Shown here: in pieces, positions 22,203 to 34,423 of the stretch
Position numbering within the stretch: position 1 is the stretch's first letter
Layout: each line of letters begins with the position of its first letter
Assembly: GCA_022376925.1 (NCBI GenBank)
Contig: JAIOJX010000032.1
Coordinates: forward strand, 170,835,979 to 170,899,978
Direction: 5' to 3'
Length of the DNA: 64,000 bases
From: Tragulus kanchil
Lineage: Eukaryota; Chordata; Mammalia; Artiodactyla; Tragulidae
Made by a program: the position numbers and the translations under genes
Notes under the pieces: model-generated
Seen by the model: the letters and a program-made list of their open reading frames with translations, nothing else
The model's database searches: none
What the model was told of the DNA's origin: nothing

Positions 22203-22529
22203 GGGGGCTTCCCTGGTGGTCCAGTGGGTAAGGACACCGCCTTGCAGTACAAGGGCCGCTGGTTCGATCCCTGGCCTGGGAAGATCCCACGTGCCACGGA
22301 GTGGCTGGACCCATGTGTCCAACTACCGAGCTGGAGCTCTGGAGCGCGTGCGCCCAGAGCCAGTGCTCTGAGACAACGGAGGCCACCGCGATGGGAGGCC
22401 CACATGGGCCAAAGAACAAAGATGAATGAAAAAAATAGATAAATGAAAAGACCAATAAAAGTGGCCCGCCCACCCCCTCCCTCCCCACCCTACCCCAAAA
22501 AAATAAAAATAAATAAAAATTTTTTTAAA
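22203..22529 (+). mobile_element. Family L SINE (copy B of the 21049 element)
   Basis: Repeat through duplication 8 with target-site duplication at 22187-22202. Differs in the C-run and A-run lengths. Confidence 0.9.
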
Positions 22530-22984
22530 AAAAGGGTACAGAGAAACTATTTCACCTCTGGAAGCTGGAAAAATTATTAAACAAGGCACTGTTGTGCTTA
22601 CTGCATTTATCTATTTGTCTGGAGCCAAAGTTACACAGCAAAGCAGACTGCACCTCAGCGCTGCTGGGCCCTCACACATGCCTTCAGGAACATTACCTGG
22701 CAGTAGGCCGAAAGAGCTTCAAAATGTTCATACCGAGTAATTTCACTTTGGATTATTCACAGACGTAATCCAAAATATAGGGAACTGTTTTAAATATACG
22801 GGGATTCATCTCAAATTGCTTTTAAGAAAAGAAAATTTAAGCTTGAACACTGCCAATAATAAAGAGAGAGTATGTCAGGTAAAATATTCTATTCCATGGA
22901 CTGTTACACAATTATTAAAAGTTTCGAAGACCATACACAAAGAAAACTATTAATGTCCTAACAACACTAATAATGAACTTACTT

Positions 22985-23045
22985 CTTGTCAGGTACTGTT
23001 CCAAGCACTTTACATATATTAATTCATTTAATAATGAAAATACTT
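22985..23045 (+). mobile_element. MIR fragment
   Basis: MIR core-like 'tactgttccaagcactttac' followed by 'attaattcatttaataatg'. Copy B at 24068-24128. Confidence 0.65.
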
Positions 23046-23429
23046 ATGGCACAAAGTCGTGGTTCTTGGGGCTGGTTTTTCTTTTATTTGAGTCAGAAGC
23101 CATTGAGAATTTAATGAAAGCAATCGATGCTGACATTTTCCACCAAAAAAAGCACAACATTTTGCACACCACTTCAGAGGGCTCCCGGTTTCAGGTTAAA
23201 AACCTCGTGTGATCAGCATGTTTACAGCAGAGTAAGAAACGGGCGTGTGAAAACGCAAGACAATACAGCCAGATGGAACTGCTCTCCTGGGGTTGTGGAT
23301 CGCCATATTCAGTGGAAGAGAAAGTGAAGACAGTGTTTAGCTGGGAAGGCTCTTTGTGTAAGTCACCAAGGTGGGGGTGGGGGTGGGAGATCTCAGGGGT
23401 GATCCATGAGGACTTTTAAGTCAAGCAAA

Positions 23430-23545
23430 CCTGAGCTCAAATCCAAGCTCTGACAATGTAACATTGGGCAAGACAGTCTTAGTTCCCTCTGGGTAAAAGG
23501 CCAGAGTTCTTTGCAAGACTGCTATAAATGTACATCTAAAAGCTG
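23430..23545 (-). mobile_element. MIR fragment, diverged
   Basis: Reverse-MIR phrases 'gagctcaaatccaagctctg' and 'acattgggcaagacag'. Copy B at 24513-24628. Confidence 0.5.
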
Positions 23546-23623
23546 TTCTATAAATGATAATCCTCTCCCTACATGATTACATAATGATTTTAAAAATTAA
23601 CGTTATCTACGCCAAACTCAGGG

Positions 23624-23657
23624 TTTCTCTGGTGGCTCAGCAGGAAAGAATCCACCT
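23624..23657 (+). mobile_element. BovA2 SINE head, cut by the duplication 9 junction
   Basis: Only the first 34 bp before the junction; complete element at 24704-24915. Confidence 0.8.
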
Positions 23658-24067
23658 TATTAAACAAGGCACTGTTGTGCTTACTGCATTTATCTATTTG
23701 TCTGGAGCCAAAGTTACACAGCAAAGCAGACTGCACCTCAGCGCTGCTGGGCCCTCACACATGCCTTCAGGAACATTACCTGGCAGTAGGCCGAAAGAGC
23801 TTCAAAATGTTCATACCGAGTAATTTCACTTTGGATTATTCACAGACGTAATCCAAAATATAGGGAACTGTTTTAAATATACGGGGATTCATCTCAAATT
23901 GCTTTTAAGAAAAGAAAATTTAAGCTTGAACACTGCCAATAATAAAGAGAGAGTATGTCAGGTAAAATATTCTATTCCATGGACTGTTACACAATTATTA
24001 AAAGTTTCGAAGACCATACACAAAGAAAACTATTAATGTCCTAACAACACTAATAATGAACTTACTT

Positions 24068-24128
24068 CTTGTCAGGTACTGTTCCAAGCACTTTACATAT
24101 ATTAATTCATTTAATAATGAAAATACTT
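24068..24128 (+). mobile_element. MIR fragment (copy B)
   Basis: Repeat of 22985-23045 through duplication 9. Confidence 0.65.
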
Positions 24129-24512
24129 ATGGCACAAAGTCGTGGTTCTTGGGGCTGGTTTTTCTTTTATTTGAGTCAGAAGCCATTGAGAATTTAATGA
24201 AAGCAATCGATGCTGACATTTTCCACCAAAAAAAGCACAACATTTTGCACACCACTTCAGAGGGCTCCCGGTTTCAGGTTAAAAACCTCGTGTGATCAGC
24301 ATGTTTACAGCAGAGTAAGAAACGGGCGTGTGAAAACGCAAGACAATACAGCCAGATGGAACTGCTCTCCTGGGGTTGTGGATCGCCATATTCAGTGGAA
24401 GAGAAAGTGAAGACAGTGTTTAGCTGGGAAGGCTCTTTGTGTAAGTCACCAAGGTGGGGGTGGGGGTGGGAGATCTCAGGGGTGATCCATGAGGACTTTT
24501 AAGTCAAGCAAA

Positions 24513-24628
24513 CCTGAGCTCAAATCCAAGCTCTGACAATGTAACATTGGGCAAGACAGTCTTAGTTCCCTCTGGGTAAAAGGCCAGAGTTCTTTGCAAG
24601 ACTGCTATAAATGTACATCTAAAAGCTG
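24513..24628 (-). mobile_element. MIR fragment, diverged (copy B)
   Basis: Repeat of 23430-23545 through duplication 9. Confidence 0.5.
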
Positions 24629-24703
24629 TTCTATAAATGATAATCCTCTCCCTACATGATTACATAATGATTTTAAAAATTAACGTTATCTACGCCAAAC
24701 TCA

Positions 24704-24915
24704 GGGTTTCTCTGGTGGCTCAGCAGGAAAGAATCCACCTGCCAATGCAGGAGATGCAGGTTCAATTCTTGATTCCTGATCTAGGAAGATCAGGAGGAAG
24801 AAATGGCAACCCACTCCAGTATTCTTGCCTGCAGAATCCCGTGGACAGAGGGGCCTGGCGGGCTTTATCCCACGAGGTCGCAAAGGGTCAGAAACGTCGG
24901 AGGAACTAAACAACA
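24704..24915 (+). mobile_element. BovA2 SINE
   Basis: Head 'tttctctggtggctcagcag', body 'cactccagtattcttgcctg', 'ggtcgcaaagggtcagaaac' and an 'aacaacaaca' end. Confidence 0.85.
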
Positions 24916-25332
24916 ACAGTGCTGAACTCACTGAAAAGTGAACAAACTAGCAAACATTTCCCCTGATTCTCTATGTATGTGAACCTGTCAAGAAAACCAG
25001 AGCTCACCAGGCGTCTGGTCACCTTTCTCCCCTTCCTAGAAGTAGACAATAGACAAACAGCAGCACAGAAACCTCGACTCAATCCTCCCACAAACCCACT
25101 CATGTCAGGGCTGCCACGTCACTGAAAATGCAGCATGAAAGGGGCCATGGACCCGTGTCCTGAATGCCAGGAGCAGGCGGGGTGCACTACCTGAAACCCT
25201 CCGCCCCAGTGGCAGAAGGCACACCGCCCACCTTCCAACTTGCTTAGAGAAAAACTGATCTCCCAACCACTCAGAAACCCGGCGGAGAGAGGTCTGTTTT
25301 TCTCTGGTTTTCCTCTGACTGTCAGGGTTAAG
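24916..25332. other. Unique stretch, nothing recognised
   Basis: Non-repetitive. A minus-strand 'cag|gtagtg'-like donor near 25190 has no convincing exon. Confidence 0.4.
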
Positions 25333-25348
25333 AAAGAAGCCGCCACAG

Positions 25349-25653
25349 GGGCTTCCCTGGTGGTCCAGTGGGTAAGGACACCGCCTTGCAGTGCAAGGGA
25401 CGCACGCCGGTTCGATCCCTGGCCTGGGAAGATCCCACGTGCCGCGGAGCAGCTGGACCGATGTGTCCAATTACTGAGCCGGAGCTCTGGAGTGCATGTG
25501 CCCAGAGCCGGTGCTCTGTGACAACAGAGGCCACCGCGATGGGAGGCCCACACGGGCCAAAGAACAAAGATGGATGAAACTAGACAAATGAAAAACCAAT
25601 AGAAGTGGCCCGCCCACCCCCCTCCCTCCCCAACCCCGCACTCCACCCCAAAA
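25349..25653 (+). mobile_element. Family L SINE, young type
   Basis: Near-complete copy with C-rich extension and short A-tail. Target-site duplication 'aaagaagccgccacag' at 25333-25348 and 25654-25669 (one mismatch). A 3-4 base insertion ('gacgcacgcc') precedes the B box. Confidence 0.9.
25361..25419 (+). promoter_or_regulatory. Internal pol III promoter-like A and B boxes of a SINE
   Basis: The A box TGGTCCAGTGG (25361-25371) fits TRGYNNANNGG and the B box GGTTCGATCCC (25409-25419) fits GGTTCGANNCC, as in tRNA genes. This is the clearest pair in the window; the same boxes recur in most family L copies. Sequence match only; transcription not shown. Confidence 0.6.
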
Positions 25654-25669
25654 AAAGAAGCCGCTACAG

Positions 25670-26772
25670 CACACTCACACCTAGAATTTTCACTGACACT
25701 CCCCTCACCACCCAGGGTAAGATACCAGCAAGCATCGCGAAGCCCGCCCTCCCCAGTGAACCTGGGCAGACAGCAGGCCCTCGCCGCGCATGCCTCGGTG
25801 CAGCTCCACGTGAGTGCACCAGCCGGCCAGTGCGGCCCCTCTGGCAGCGCTCCACATCAAAATGGGATCTCAGAGGGCATGCCTCAGAAGTCTACCTTCT
25901 ACTACACAGAAAAACCAGGTTTGTAAATTTTAGAACGCACTTTTACAGATAAAACATTCTATTGAGAATAAGTTCTATTTTGGATTGCAAACTGATGTTC
26001 CTGCAAAGTACAGAGTAAAAAGAACTCTACACCACGCAGCTTTCTCCACCTGGCCCCCGACCACACGGGACCACAGCACGCCAGCGCTCCTGCGGGCATC
26101 TGTAGAAGTGTCTCCCAGGTGAGAAGAGAGCCAGTGAGCCGGAAGAGACCCTGTGAGGTCATCTGACTGCCTGGAGAATGGAGCTCTGTCTCATGAGAGG
26201 ATGAGGTTCCAAACTACCATGTGACGTGAGAACAGCACACGGTCAAACCAATCTTGAAAAATACCTCAGGAAAACTCCCCACTGGAGGACAAGACACAAA
26301 ATCACATCAGGAAGCACGAACCCTCCACCGTCCAAATACATAACTCCTATACTCACTGAGCACCCGAACGAAGTTGCTGGCATGTTATTTAAAACTCGTG
26401 TTCCATTTAAACCACGTGACCCATACTTAACATGGTCAAGCTTCACCCTGGGTGAGAGAATCACAAAATTCAAGGCCATGCCCAGCTCTTGCCTCCTCCA
26501 GGGCACGGGAATGACTGTGATGGCCGTACATGCAGGTGAGGCCCAGCCAGTTTCCGTGTGCGCCCGCCAACCACCCAGCGCCTGCAGTGGGACCCAAGCC
26601 ACCCTCAGCAGCAGTTTGGACTAGGCCACCACCAGTGAACCTGCTCCACACCCCATGGAGGAAACTCCCACCACGTCTGGGCCAGTCCACGACTCACGTT
26701 AGCCAAGGACATGTGACAGGAGTGACGATGTGCCAGTTCTGGGCTGATGGGTTTAAGGACAAGCAATTTCTG
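25670..26772. other. Unique stretch, nothing recognised
   Basis: About 1.1 kb, mixed base composition, not part of any duplication. No repeat or convincing exon seen. Confidence 0.4.
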
Positions 26773-26900
26773 GGACGTTCCTGGCGGCCCAGTGGCTAAG
26801 ACTCCACACTGCCAGTGCAGGAAGCCCAGGTTTGATCCCTGGTCAGGGAACTAGGATGCCACATGCCGCACAGTGCAGCCAAAAAATAAGTAAATAAATA
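26773..26900 (+). mobile_element. Short CHR-1-like tRNA SINE
   Basis: Head 'gttcctggcggcccagtgg', B box GGTTTGATCCC, 'ctggtcagggaactagg', 'atgccgcacagtgcagcc' and an AAAT tail. Confidence 0.75.
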
Positions 26901-27439
26901 CGGCAGAAGCTTCCTGACAACGTCTGCCCCCTCCATCCTGGAACGCCTGCTGTGCTCAGGGGAGCCCACGCGTAAGAAACCGACTGTTCCAAGGACAAGC
27001 TCTGAGACTCCACGGAGGAGAAGACAGGCCCTGGCGTGCCAGCACCTCCAGGAAGCTGCCAGAAGACACCAGCCCCACTACTCCGAGACAGCAACCTCAC
27101 GAGACACCCCAAGTAAGGCCACCAGAACAGCTATCCAGCTTAGAAAGAACCACAAAACGAGATTGTTATCTATGGCCAGGAAGTCTGAGTGGTTTGTTAT
27201 ACTTTCCTGTAATTCCTCATGGAATACTCCAGAAGTAGGTGGAGCTGATTTGCTAACCTGAGCCAGGAAAGGCAGGCACTTCTGTGACAGCAGTCACCAC
27301 TAGCCTTCTAATCTCCCGGGCAAGGAGTGGGCCTCAGATCCCGGAACCTAACGTAACAGGTGGACTGGCCCAAGAAGATCTGGGAAGGCTAAATTCCTGC
27401 ATGCCGTAAAATAAGATGACCTTTCCACTGGTAGTCAAG
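26901..27439. other. Unique stretch, nothing recognised
   Basis: No element or exon recognised. Confidence 0.4.
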
Positions 27440-27735
27440 AAGCCGGGGTCCAGGTCAAGGTACCAGGTTCTGCCACTCACCAACTGAGACCTTGGACAAG
27501 TTGAGTTTTGTGGGTTTTTTTTGAACAAGCTGTTTAAGCTTTCTAAATCTGTCTCACCGTGTGTACAACAGGGATGATACAACTGTGTTGCACAACTGTT
27601 TTAAGGATTAAATAAACTCACGTGTGTATATCTGTAAACAACAAAACTCTGTAAAAGTTAAAAGTAAAAAAAAAGTTAAAAAAAAAAAAGATCATGCCTG
27701 TAAAGCGCTTCAGCAGTGCTCGCTCTTATGAACAC
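27440..27735 (-). mobile_element. MIR SINE, interrupted
   Basis: Reverse MIR: 'gttctgccactcaccaactg', 'accttggacaagttgag', 'taaggattaaataaactcac', resuming after an insert with 'catgcctgtaaagcgcttca'. The interruption is 27629-27690. Confidence 0.7.
27629..27690 (+). mobile_element. Extremely 5'-truncated L1 tail (about 60 bp)
   Basis: 'tatctgtaaacaa', 'aaactctgtaaaagttaaaa' and a poly-A run match the last 50 bp of the L1 ending at 6923 (6856-6910), including the unusual 'gtaaaagttaaaagtaaaa'. It splits a MIR. A weak direct repeat 'cacgtgtgta'/'catgcctgta' flanks it. Confidence 0.65.
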
Positions 27736-27795
27736 ATGCACACGCACACAAAAGCTAGAAAGAAAGCTGGTAATGTGCCTTCAGAATTACATCAG

Positions 27796-29928
27796 TTCTT
27801 CCACAGACTACCAAAGACACATCACAGGAAAGACATATACAAAAGGTACCTACAAGCCAATAAAGGTATTCTGCTGAAAACTCAGGCCAGAAATCTTTAT
27901 TTTGTAAACTTCCTGGGAAGAGTTTCTGTCCATGTCTTTAAACAAAAAGAAAGTTGCTACTGAGAGGCCAATCTGCACTGGGCACTGCCCTAGAAGGGCA
28001 CTGAGATCGAAAAGCCTTCACCTTGCAAAGCTCACCTTCTAGCTGAGGGAGTCACATAACAAACAAAACAAATTAGGAGGTATATTTGATCAACGAGAGT
28101 GAATCAGAAAAAAATAAAGCAAGGAAAGGGAACAGGAAGCAGCTGAAATGTTTAGACAGACTGACTATGGAAAAGCTTCGGTGAGAATGTGCTATCGCAA
28201 TGGTGAAGGAAAGAAAGGAGGACACGAGCCATATGGATTAGGACTGGGGAAGGCAGAGGCACAAGAAGTCAGAGTGAATGCAGAGACCCTAAGGCAGGCC
28301 GGTCCCAGGCCGGTCCCTGACAGCAGTCAGGAAACAGGAAGTAGGCATCTGTTCCGGGGTGGGGCGAAGCTGGGGCTGAGGTCGGGGATGACAGGTACCA
28401 GGTCTTTGCAGGGACTACCAGGCACCCTGTTCTAGATGTCAGGAGAAGATGGGCCAGGCCAGAGGGCGCCCAGACACTGGTCACACACGGCTGCGGTTTG
28501 CTGGGGAGGCTGCAGGCTGAATAAAGCAGACTGTCCTTCACAACGTGCATGGGCTGCAACCCGCCAGGTGAAGGCTGAACGGAACCAAAGCAGCGAGTAA
28601 CAGCAAGTTTCTCCAACCTGACGACCGAGCTGGTTCCCAGGCTTCTGCATTCAGGCTGGAGCTTACGCCATCCTCTCTCCTGGGTCTCCAGCCTGCTGAG
28701 GGCAGATCTCAGTCCCAGCCACCAGCCACATGAGCAAGTCCTCATAACAGAGCCATACAGATACACAGATGGATCTCCTGGTGATTCTGTTTGGTTGCAG
28801 AACTGGTCAGACTTCAAAGAGGAGTAATCCACAGGGGCCCTTCTGGGGTTGGTTGCAGATGGTCAGGGCCGTTTAACAATTCTTCCAAACAGACTACCAA
28901 AGACACATCACAGGAAAGACATATACAAAAGGTACCTACAAGCCAATAAAGGTATTCTGCTGAAAACTCAGGCCAGAAATCTTTATTTTGTAAACTTCCT
29001 GGGAAGAGTTTCTGTCCATGTCTTTAAACAAAAAGAAAGTTGCTACTGAGAGGCCAATCTGCACTGGGCACTGCCCTAGAAGGGCACTGAGATCGAAAAG
29101 CCTTCACCTTGCAAAGCTCACCTTCTAGCTGAGGGAGTCACATAACAAACAAAACAAATTAGGAGGTATATTTGATCAACGAGAGTGAATCAGAAAAAAA
29201 TAAAGCAAGGAAAGGGAACAGGAAGCAGCTGAAATGTTTAGACAGACTGACTATGGAAAAGCTTCGGTGAGAATGTGCTATCGCAATGGTGAAGGAAAGA
29301 AAGGAGGACACGAGCCATATGGATTAGGACTGGGGAAGGCAGAGGCACAAGAAGTCAGAGTGAATGCAGAGACCCTAAGGCAGGCCGGTCCCAGGCCGGT
29401 CCCTGACAGCAGTCAGGAAACAGGAAGTAGGCATCTGTTCCGGGGTGGGGCGAAGCTGGGGCTGAGGTCGGGGATGACAGGTACCAGGTCTTTGCAGGGA
29501 CTACCAGGCACCCTGTTCTAGATGTCAGGAGAAGATGGGCCAGGCCAGAGGGCGCCCAGACACTGGTCACACACGGCTGCGGTTTGCTGGGGAGGCTGCA
29601 GGCTGAATAAAGCAGACTGTCCTTCACAACGTGCATGGGCTGCAACCCGCCAGGTGAAGGCTGAACGGAACCAAAGCAGCGAGTAACAGCAAGTTTCTCC
29701 AACCTGACGACCGAGCTGGTTCCCAGGCTTCTGCATTCAGGCTGGAGCTTACGCCATCCTCTCTCCTGGGTCTCCAGCCTGCTGAGGGCAGATCTCAGTC
29801 CCAGCCACCAGCCACATGAGCAAGTCCTCATAACAGAGCCATACAGATACACAGATGGATCTCCTGGTGATTCTGTTTGGTTGCAGAACTGGTCAGACTT
29901 CAAAGAGGAGTAATCCACAGGGGCCCTT
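27796..29928. repeat. Direct duplication 10 (copies 27796-28842 and 28880-29928)
   Basis: Offset 1086 bp, about 37 bp linker (28843-28879). Both copies are free of recognised mobile elements, so this duplication is of single-copy DNA. It includes a 187-codon open frame on the minus strand (28269-28832 and 29355-29918) with no recognisable domain. Confidence 0.95.
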
Positions 29929-31476
29929 GGGGGTAGACAGGTTGAATGAGGTGAGGACTGTAAGTGATCACTGGACCTAGCAACATACTAGCAACTCTAT
30001 AAGCAAGTTTAGAGGATCAGGGCCTAAAGGGACTGGTTCAAGAAAGAATAAGGGAAAGAAGAAAATAGAGAATATTAATTACAAGAGGAATTTTTAAAAA
30101 GGGAGAAATAAAAGTGCTGAGAATATGCTGAGAATGGTACAATGGGGAAGAAACATCTGATGACATTAAACAAAGGCTGAACTGCTGGAGTGGGTCCCTG
30201 AGCAGGTAGGAGGCTGCCCCTGAAGAGAAAGTGGTCTCGGCCCGGATGAGGCAGAAGCCCTCCATGCAGGTGCGCAGACAGCACGTGGGCCAGCGGGAGC
30301 CTGTGGGCATTTTCTTCCCATCACCTCAGGTTCCTCCCAGTGGAACACAGGGAGGACAGGGACGGAAGAACAGGAGGGCTTAAGGCGAGATACTGAAGCG
30401 CTGTGGAGGAGGGTAGCTGCAGTAAGGAAGCGAACCTAAGAGAGAGCGGGCCTGCGGAGCCTGGCGGTCAAGATTCTAAGGCAGACTCGTCAGAGGGCTT
30501 CTCAGCCACCTTCAGCTGTGCGGACACAAGCAAAGACCAAGCCAGAGGCTGGATTAAACAGGTGGGGACAGATGCAGCTGTGCCCCTCCCCCAGCTACAG
30601 CCACCCGCCCCCCCACGCTGGTCAAGGCTCGCAAGCTTCCCGTGCTCTCAGAGCCCCAGCCCACGCCCACACCCACACCCCAGCTGCCCCACCTCCCCAG
30701 GGGTAAGGGTTGGGCTTTGGTGGCTTTGTGTTGTCCATGGTGGCAGAAGCCACACCAGCTCCAATGCCCAAATTCAGCGGCTTTTCTAGCAGACCGCTAA
30801 GGAGGCCAAGTCACAAACCCAAATGCACAGAACGGTCATGCCCTGTGGGCACCTCTGGCCATCAAGAGACAGGAGACGGGATGGAGTCGTCCTCCACAGC
30901 GTGCCCCAGTAGCGTTCTGGGAGGCGGCACGGTTCTCTGGAGGCTTCCAGCACCTCTGAGCACAAGGCGGCCACACTTGTTTATATATGCTCTGTCCTTC
31001 TCTGCCTCAGCTTCTTTTTTCCCTTTCCCTCTAACGTCACATAAAGTATTAGCCTATAAGCTCTGTCTTACGCTCTCTTTTTTGGAGAATCCAGGCTAAG
31101 ATACAGGTTGTGGCTTAGCCAAGATTGCAGATGAAACCAGAAGGAAACAAGGGAGTAGGAGCAGAGGCTGTACTGTGACACCAACTATGGAAAACCTAAC
31201 GTGGACAAAGCCACGAGAATGTCCAGGGGAAAGGTGGTAGGAGCAATGTAGGATCAATGAGCCGAAGGTCATGATGGGGTCAAGTCTGTACCAAATGGAA
31301 TGCTGAAAGGTGTCAGCTAAAATTAAGATCAGGCAGAGGTAGTCAGAGTGCTAAGACTGATTCTGAGGTGACAGGAGTTTCAGATGACAGTAATCCAAAG
31401 GAACGGGTAGACAGGGGAGAGCAGAGAGCAGGAAACATGGAGAGAGGTCAAGGAGCTAAGAAGCTGAGGTCCTTGA
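29929..31476. other. Unique stretch, nothing recognised
   Basis: About 1.55 kb of mixed composition, C-rich near 30590-30705. No repeat family or supported exon. Confidence 0.4.
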
Positions 31477-33658
31477 GGACCAGGGTCACTGTAGCATAAC
31501 CACTGCCCAGCCACTCACAGCCACTCTGAGATGAGTTAGCCTCAGGGATACTGAAATCAAAGAGGACTACAGACACTGAACTGTGCACAGTGACAGAAAG
31601 AAGCCGCTCCTATTCTAGACCCAACAAGTAACTGGGACCCTGCCCACTGAGGCCAGTTAGAGCAGACGAGCCAGTATTTAAACCATGCAACAGAAGTAAC
31701 CGGCCAAGACTGTCAGAACGGAAGAGAGACAGGCTTGGGAGGGAAGTGCAGTCACTGAGGTCACTGTTCCCCCAAGGAGGTTGTCCCAATTCACAGGGAC
31801 CCCTGGTAGACTGAGTAACACACCTGACCGGCTCCTGGAGTCAGGACAAAGACGCTGGGCTCCACCAGCACCGCATCAGAGCGAGCAGAAACGGTGGCGA
31901 GTGAACGCCTGTCTCCTGGCAGACGTTCCAAGGCTGGGCCCAGGAGTCAAGGATGAAACTGAAGGAAACAGACCCTCAAAGGGATGGTAGCTCAGCTCTG
32001 AATCATTTCAACTAGGTCACCTGAAACTGGATTAAGGTGATTTCAGGGTTCTACTGAAATAAGGTATTATCTTGGACCTCAAATTTCTTTTATAACCAAT
32101 TTTTCAAATGTGCACACTTGACACAAAACATGCAATAAAAAATAACCAGAAAAAAAAAAAAAAACAGGCATATGAGGAAACAATACACCATGAAGAAAAG
32201 ACAGAATATAAAATAGAGGCAGATCCTCAAGCATTTCATATATTAGAGTTACCAGGTTTTAAAATAACTATACTTACAATGTTCCAGGAGATAAAGGACA
32301 AAGTATGCAATTTTAGCCGAGAACTAGGAATTAAAAAAAAAAGAAGAACCAAATGGAAGTTCTAAAACTAAAAAAAGACCATACAACTGAAACTAAGAAC
32401 TCAATGGATGAATTTAAAAGCAGATAAAGACAAGTTAGAATAAAATATGTCAACTGAAGCCCAAAGATATTAAAATTTGAAAAACACAGACCAGAGGCTA
32501 AGAGACAGAGATGCAGAACATATATACAATTGAAATTCCAAAAAGGAAGAAGAGAATGGAACAAAACTTGCGGACCAGGGTCACTGTAGCATAACCACTG
32601 CCCAGCCACTCACAGCCACTCTGAGATGAGTTAGCCTCAGGGATACTGAAATCAAAGAGGACTACAGACACTGAACTGTGCACAGTGACAGAAAGAAGCC
32701 GCTCCTATTCTAGACCCAACAAGTAACTGGGACCCTGCCCACTGAGGCCAGTTAGAGCAGACGAGCCAGTATTTAAACCATGCAACAGAAGTAACCGGCC
32801 AAGACTGTCAGAACGGAAGAGAGACAGGCTTGGGAGGGAAGTGCAGTCACTGAGGTCACTGTTCCCCCAAGGAGGTTGTCCCAATTCACAGGGACCCCTG
32901 GTAGACTGAGTAACACACCTGACCGGCTCCTGGAGTCAGGACAAAGACGCTGGGCTCCACCAGCACCGCATCAGAGCGAGCAGAAACGGTGGCGAGTGAA
33001 CGCCTGTCTCCTGGCAGACGTTCCAAGGCTGGGCCCAGGAGTCAAGGATGAAACTGAAGGAAACAGACCCTCAAAGGGATGGTAGCTCAGCTCTGAATCA
33101 TTTCAACTAGGTCACCTGAAACTGGATTAAGGTGATTTCAGGGTTCTACTGAAATAAGGTATTATCTTGGACCTCAAATTTCTTTTATAACCAATTTTTC
33201 AAATGTGCACACTTGACACAAAACATGCAATAAAAAATAACCAGAAAAAAAAAAAAAAACAGGCATATGAGGAAACAATACACCATGAAGAAAAGACAGA
33301 ATATAAAATAGAGGCAGATCCTCAAGCATTTCATATATTAGAGTTACCAGGTTTTAAAATAACTATACTTACAATGTTCCAGGAGATAAAGGACAAAGTA
33401 TGCAATTTTAGCCGAGAACTAGGAATTAAAAAAAAAAGAAGAACCAAATGGAAGTTCTAAAACTAAAAAAAGACCATACAACTGAAACTAAGAACTCAAT
33501 GGATGAATTTAAAAGCAGATAAAGACAAGTTAGAATAAAATATGTCAACTGAAGCCCAAAGATATTAAAATTTGAAAAACACAGACCAGAGGCTAAGAGA
33601 CAGAGATGCAGAACATATATACAATTGAAATTCCAAAAAGGAAGAAGAGAATGGAACA
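31477..33658. repeat. Direct duplication 11 (copies 31477-32563 and 32572-33658)
   Basis: Offset 1095 bp, 8 bp linker. I saw no difference between the copies on inspection, including the same poly-A length (32149, 33244). Confidence 0.95.
32166..32563 (+). mobile_element. HAL1-like LINE fragment (cut by the junction)
   Basis: Old L1-related text: 'ggagataaaggacaaagtat', 'aatggaagttctaaaac', 'aactcaatggatgaattt'. The element continues only in the second and third copies. Confidence 0.5.
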
Positions 33659-34222
33659 GAAGCAATTAACTGAACAGTGACTGAGAAGTTTCTAAAATTA
33701 ATGAAAGACAGCAAGTCACAGAAGCCTAAGAATTATGAGCAGACTAAATTAACAAAAAAAAAATCTTATCTAGGAACATCACAATTAAATAGCTGAACAA
33801 AGAGAATAAACTTTAATCACCTGAAAGAAAAAAAAAGGCAGGTCACAATTATACTATTTACTAAAAAAGACAAAACACAATGAAATACTTCTTAAGTACT
33901 CAGAAAATAACTGCAGACTAGAATTCCACACCTAGTAAAAACAATCATTCAGAACAAACCTGAAATAAAAACACTTTCAGACAAATGCAAACTAACCTAC
34001 AGGGACAGGAAGCAGGCAAGTGGCCGCTTGGGGAGGAGGGTGGCCAGCAGTGGTCACAGGAGGAATGAGAAAACCTGGCTGGGGTTGGAGGAACAGACTC
34101 AGAATTATGACTGTAGTGAGAATTTCACAGATGTGCACACATGTCAAAACTAACCAAACTGTACACTTTAATTACGACAGTTTATCCAGTGTCAATTATA
34201 GCTCAGTAAAGATATTTTTTTA
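33261..34222 (+). mobile_element. HAL1-like (half-L1) LINE
   Basis: ORF1-like degraded region ('atggaacagaagcaatt', 'gaagtttctaaaattaatga', 'aaagacagcaagtcacagaa', 'ctagaattccacacctag') runs directly into a 3' UTR-like end ('accaaactgtacactttaat', 'agctcagtaaagata'). No reverse-transcriptase region lies between them, which is the HAL1 layout. Diverged and non-coding. The exact family is uncertain. Confidence 0.5.
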
Positions 34223-34347
34223 GTGCAACATGTGCATCATGTTTGAATGCTGACCTAAACAACTGTTTAAAAAGAGCTGACTGGAGATTTAAACATACTA
34301 AGGAAAAAATATTAACCTTACCTAACTGTGCTATCTATGGAAAATTC

Positions 34348-34406
34348 CTTTTTTAATTTTGGCCTCTTTTATTGATTTTCTATTTATTTATTTTCATCCA
34401 TCTTTA
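34348..34406 (-). mobile_element. Family L SINE tail, cut by the junction
   Basis: Tail end of the element complete at 35511-35778. Confidence 0.75.
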
Positions 34407-34423
34407 ACCAGAAAAAAAAGAGC

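Larger units (their letters stand above)
20369..22663. repeat. Direct duplication 8 (copies 20369-21506 and 21525-22663)
   Basis: Offset 1156 bp, 18 bp linker. Starts inside the BovA2 SINE. Copy B lacks single bases near its start ('tgttcgcg' against 'tgttccgcg', 'ccagggatc' against 'ccaggggatc'). Confidence 0.95.
22574..24740. repeat. Direct duplication 9 (copies 22574-23657 and 23658-24740)
   Basis: Period 1083 bp with no linker. Ends inside a BovA2 SINE, which is therefore cut in copy A and complete in copy B. Confidence 0.95.

Noticed and set aside
28269..28832. 187-codon minus-strand open frame, repeated at 29355-29918
   Set aside because: No recognisable domain, no splice or promoter context, and low-complexity common residues. 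The second copy comes from duplication 10, not from a gene family.
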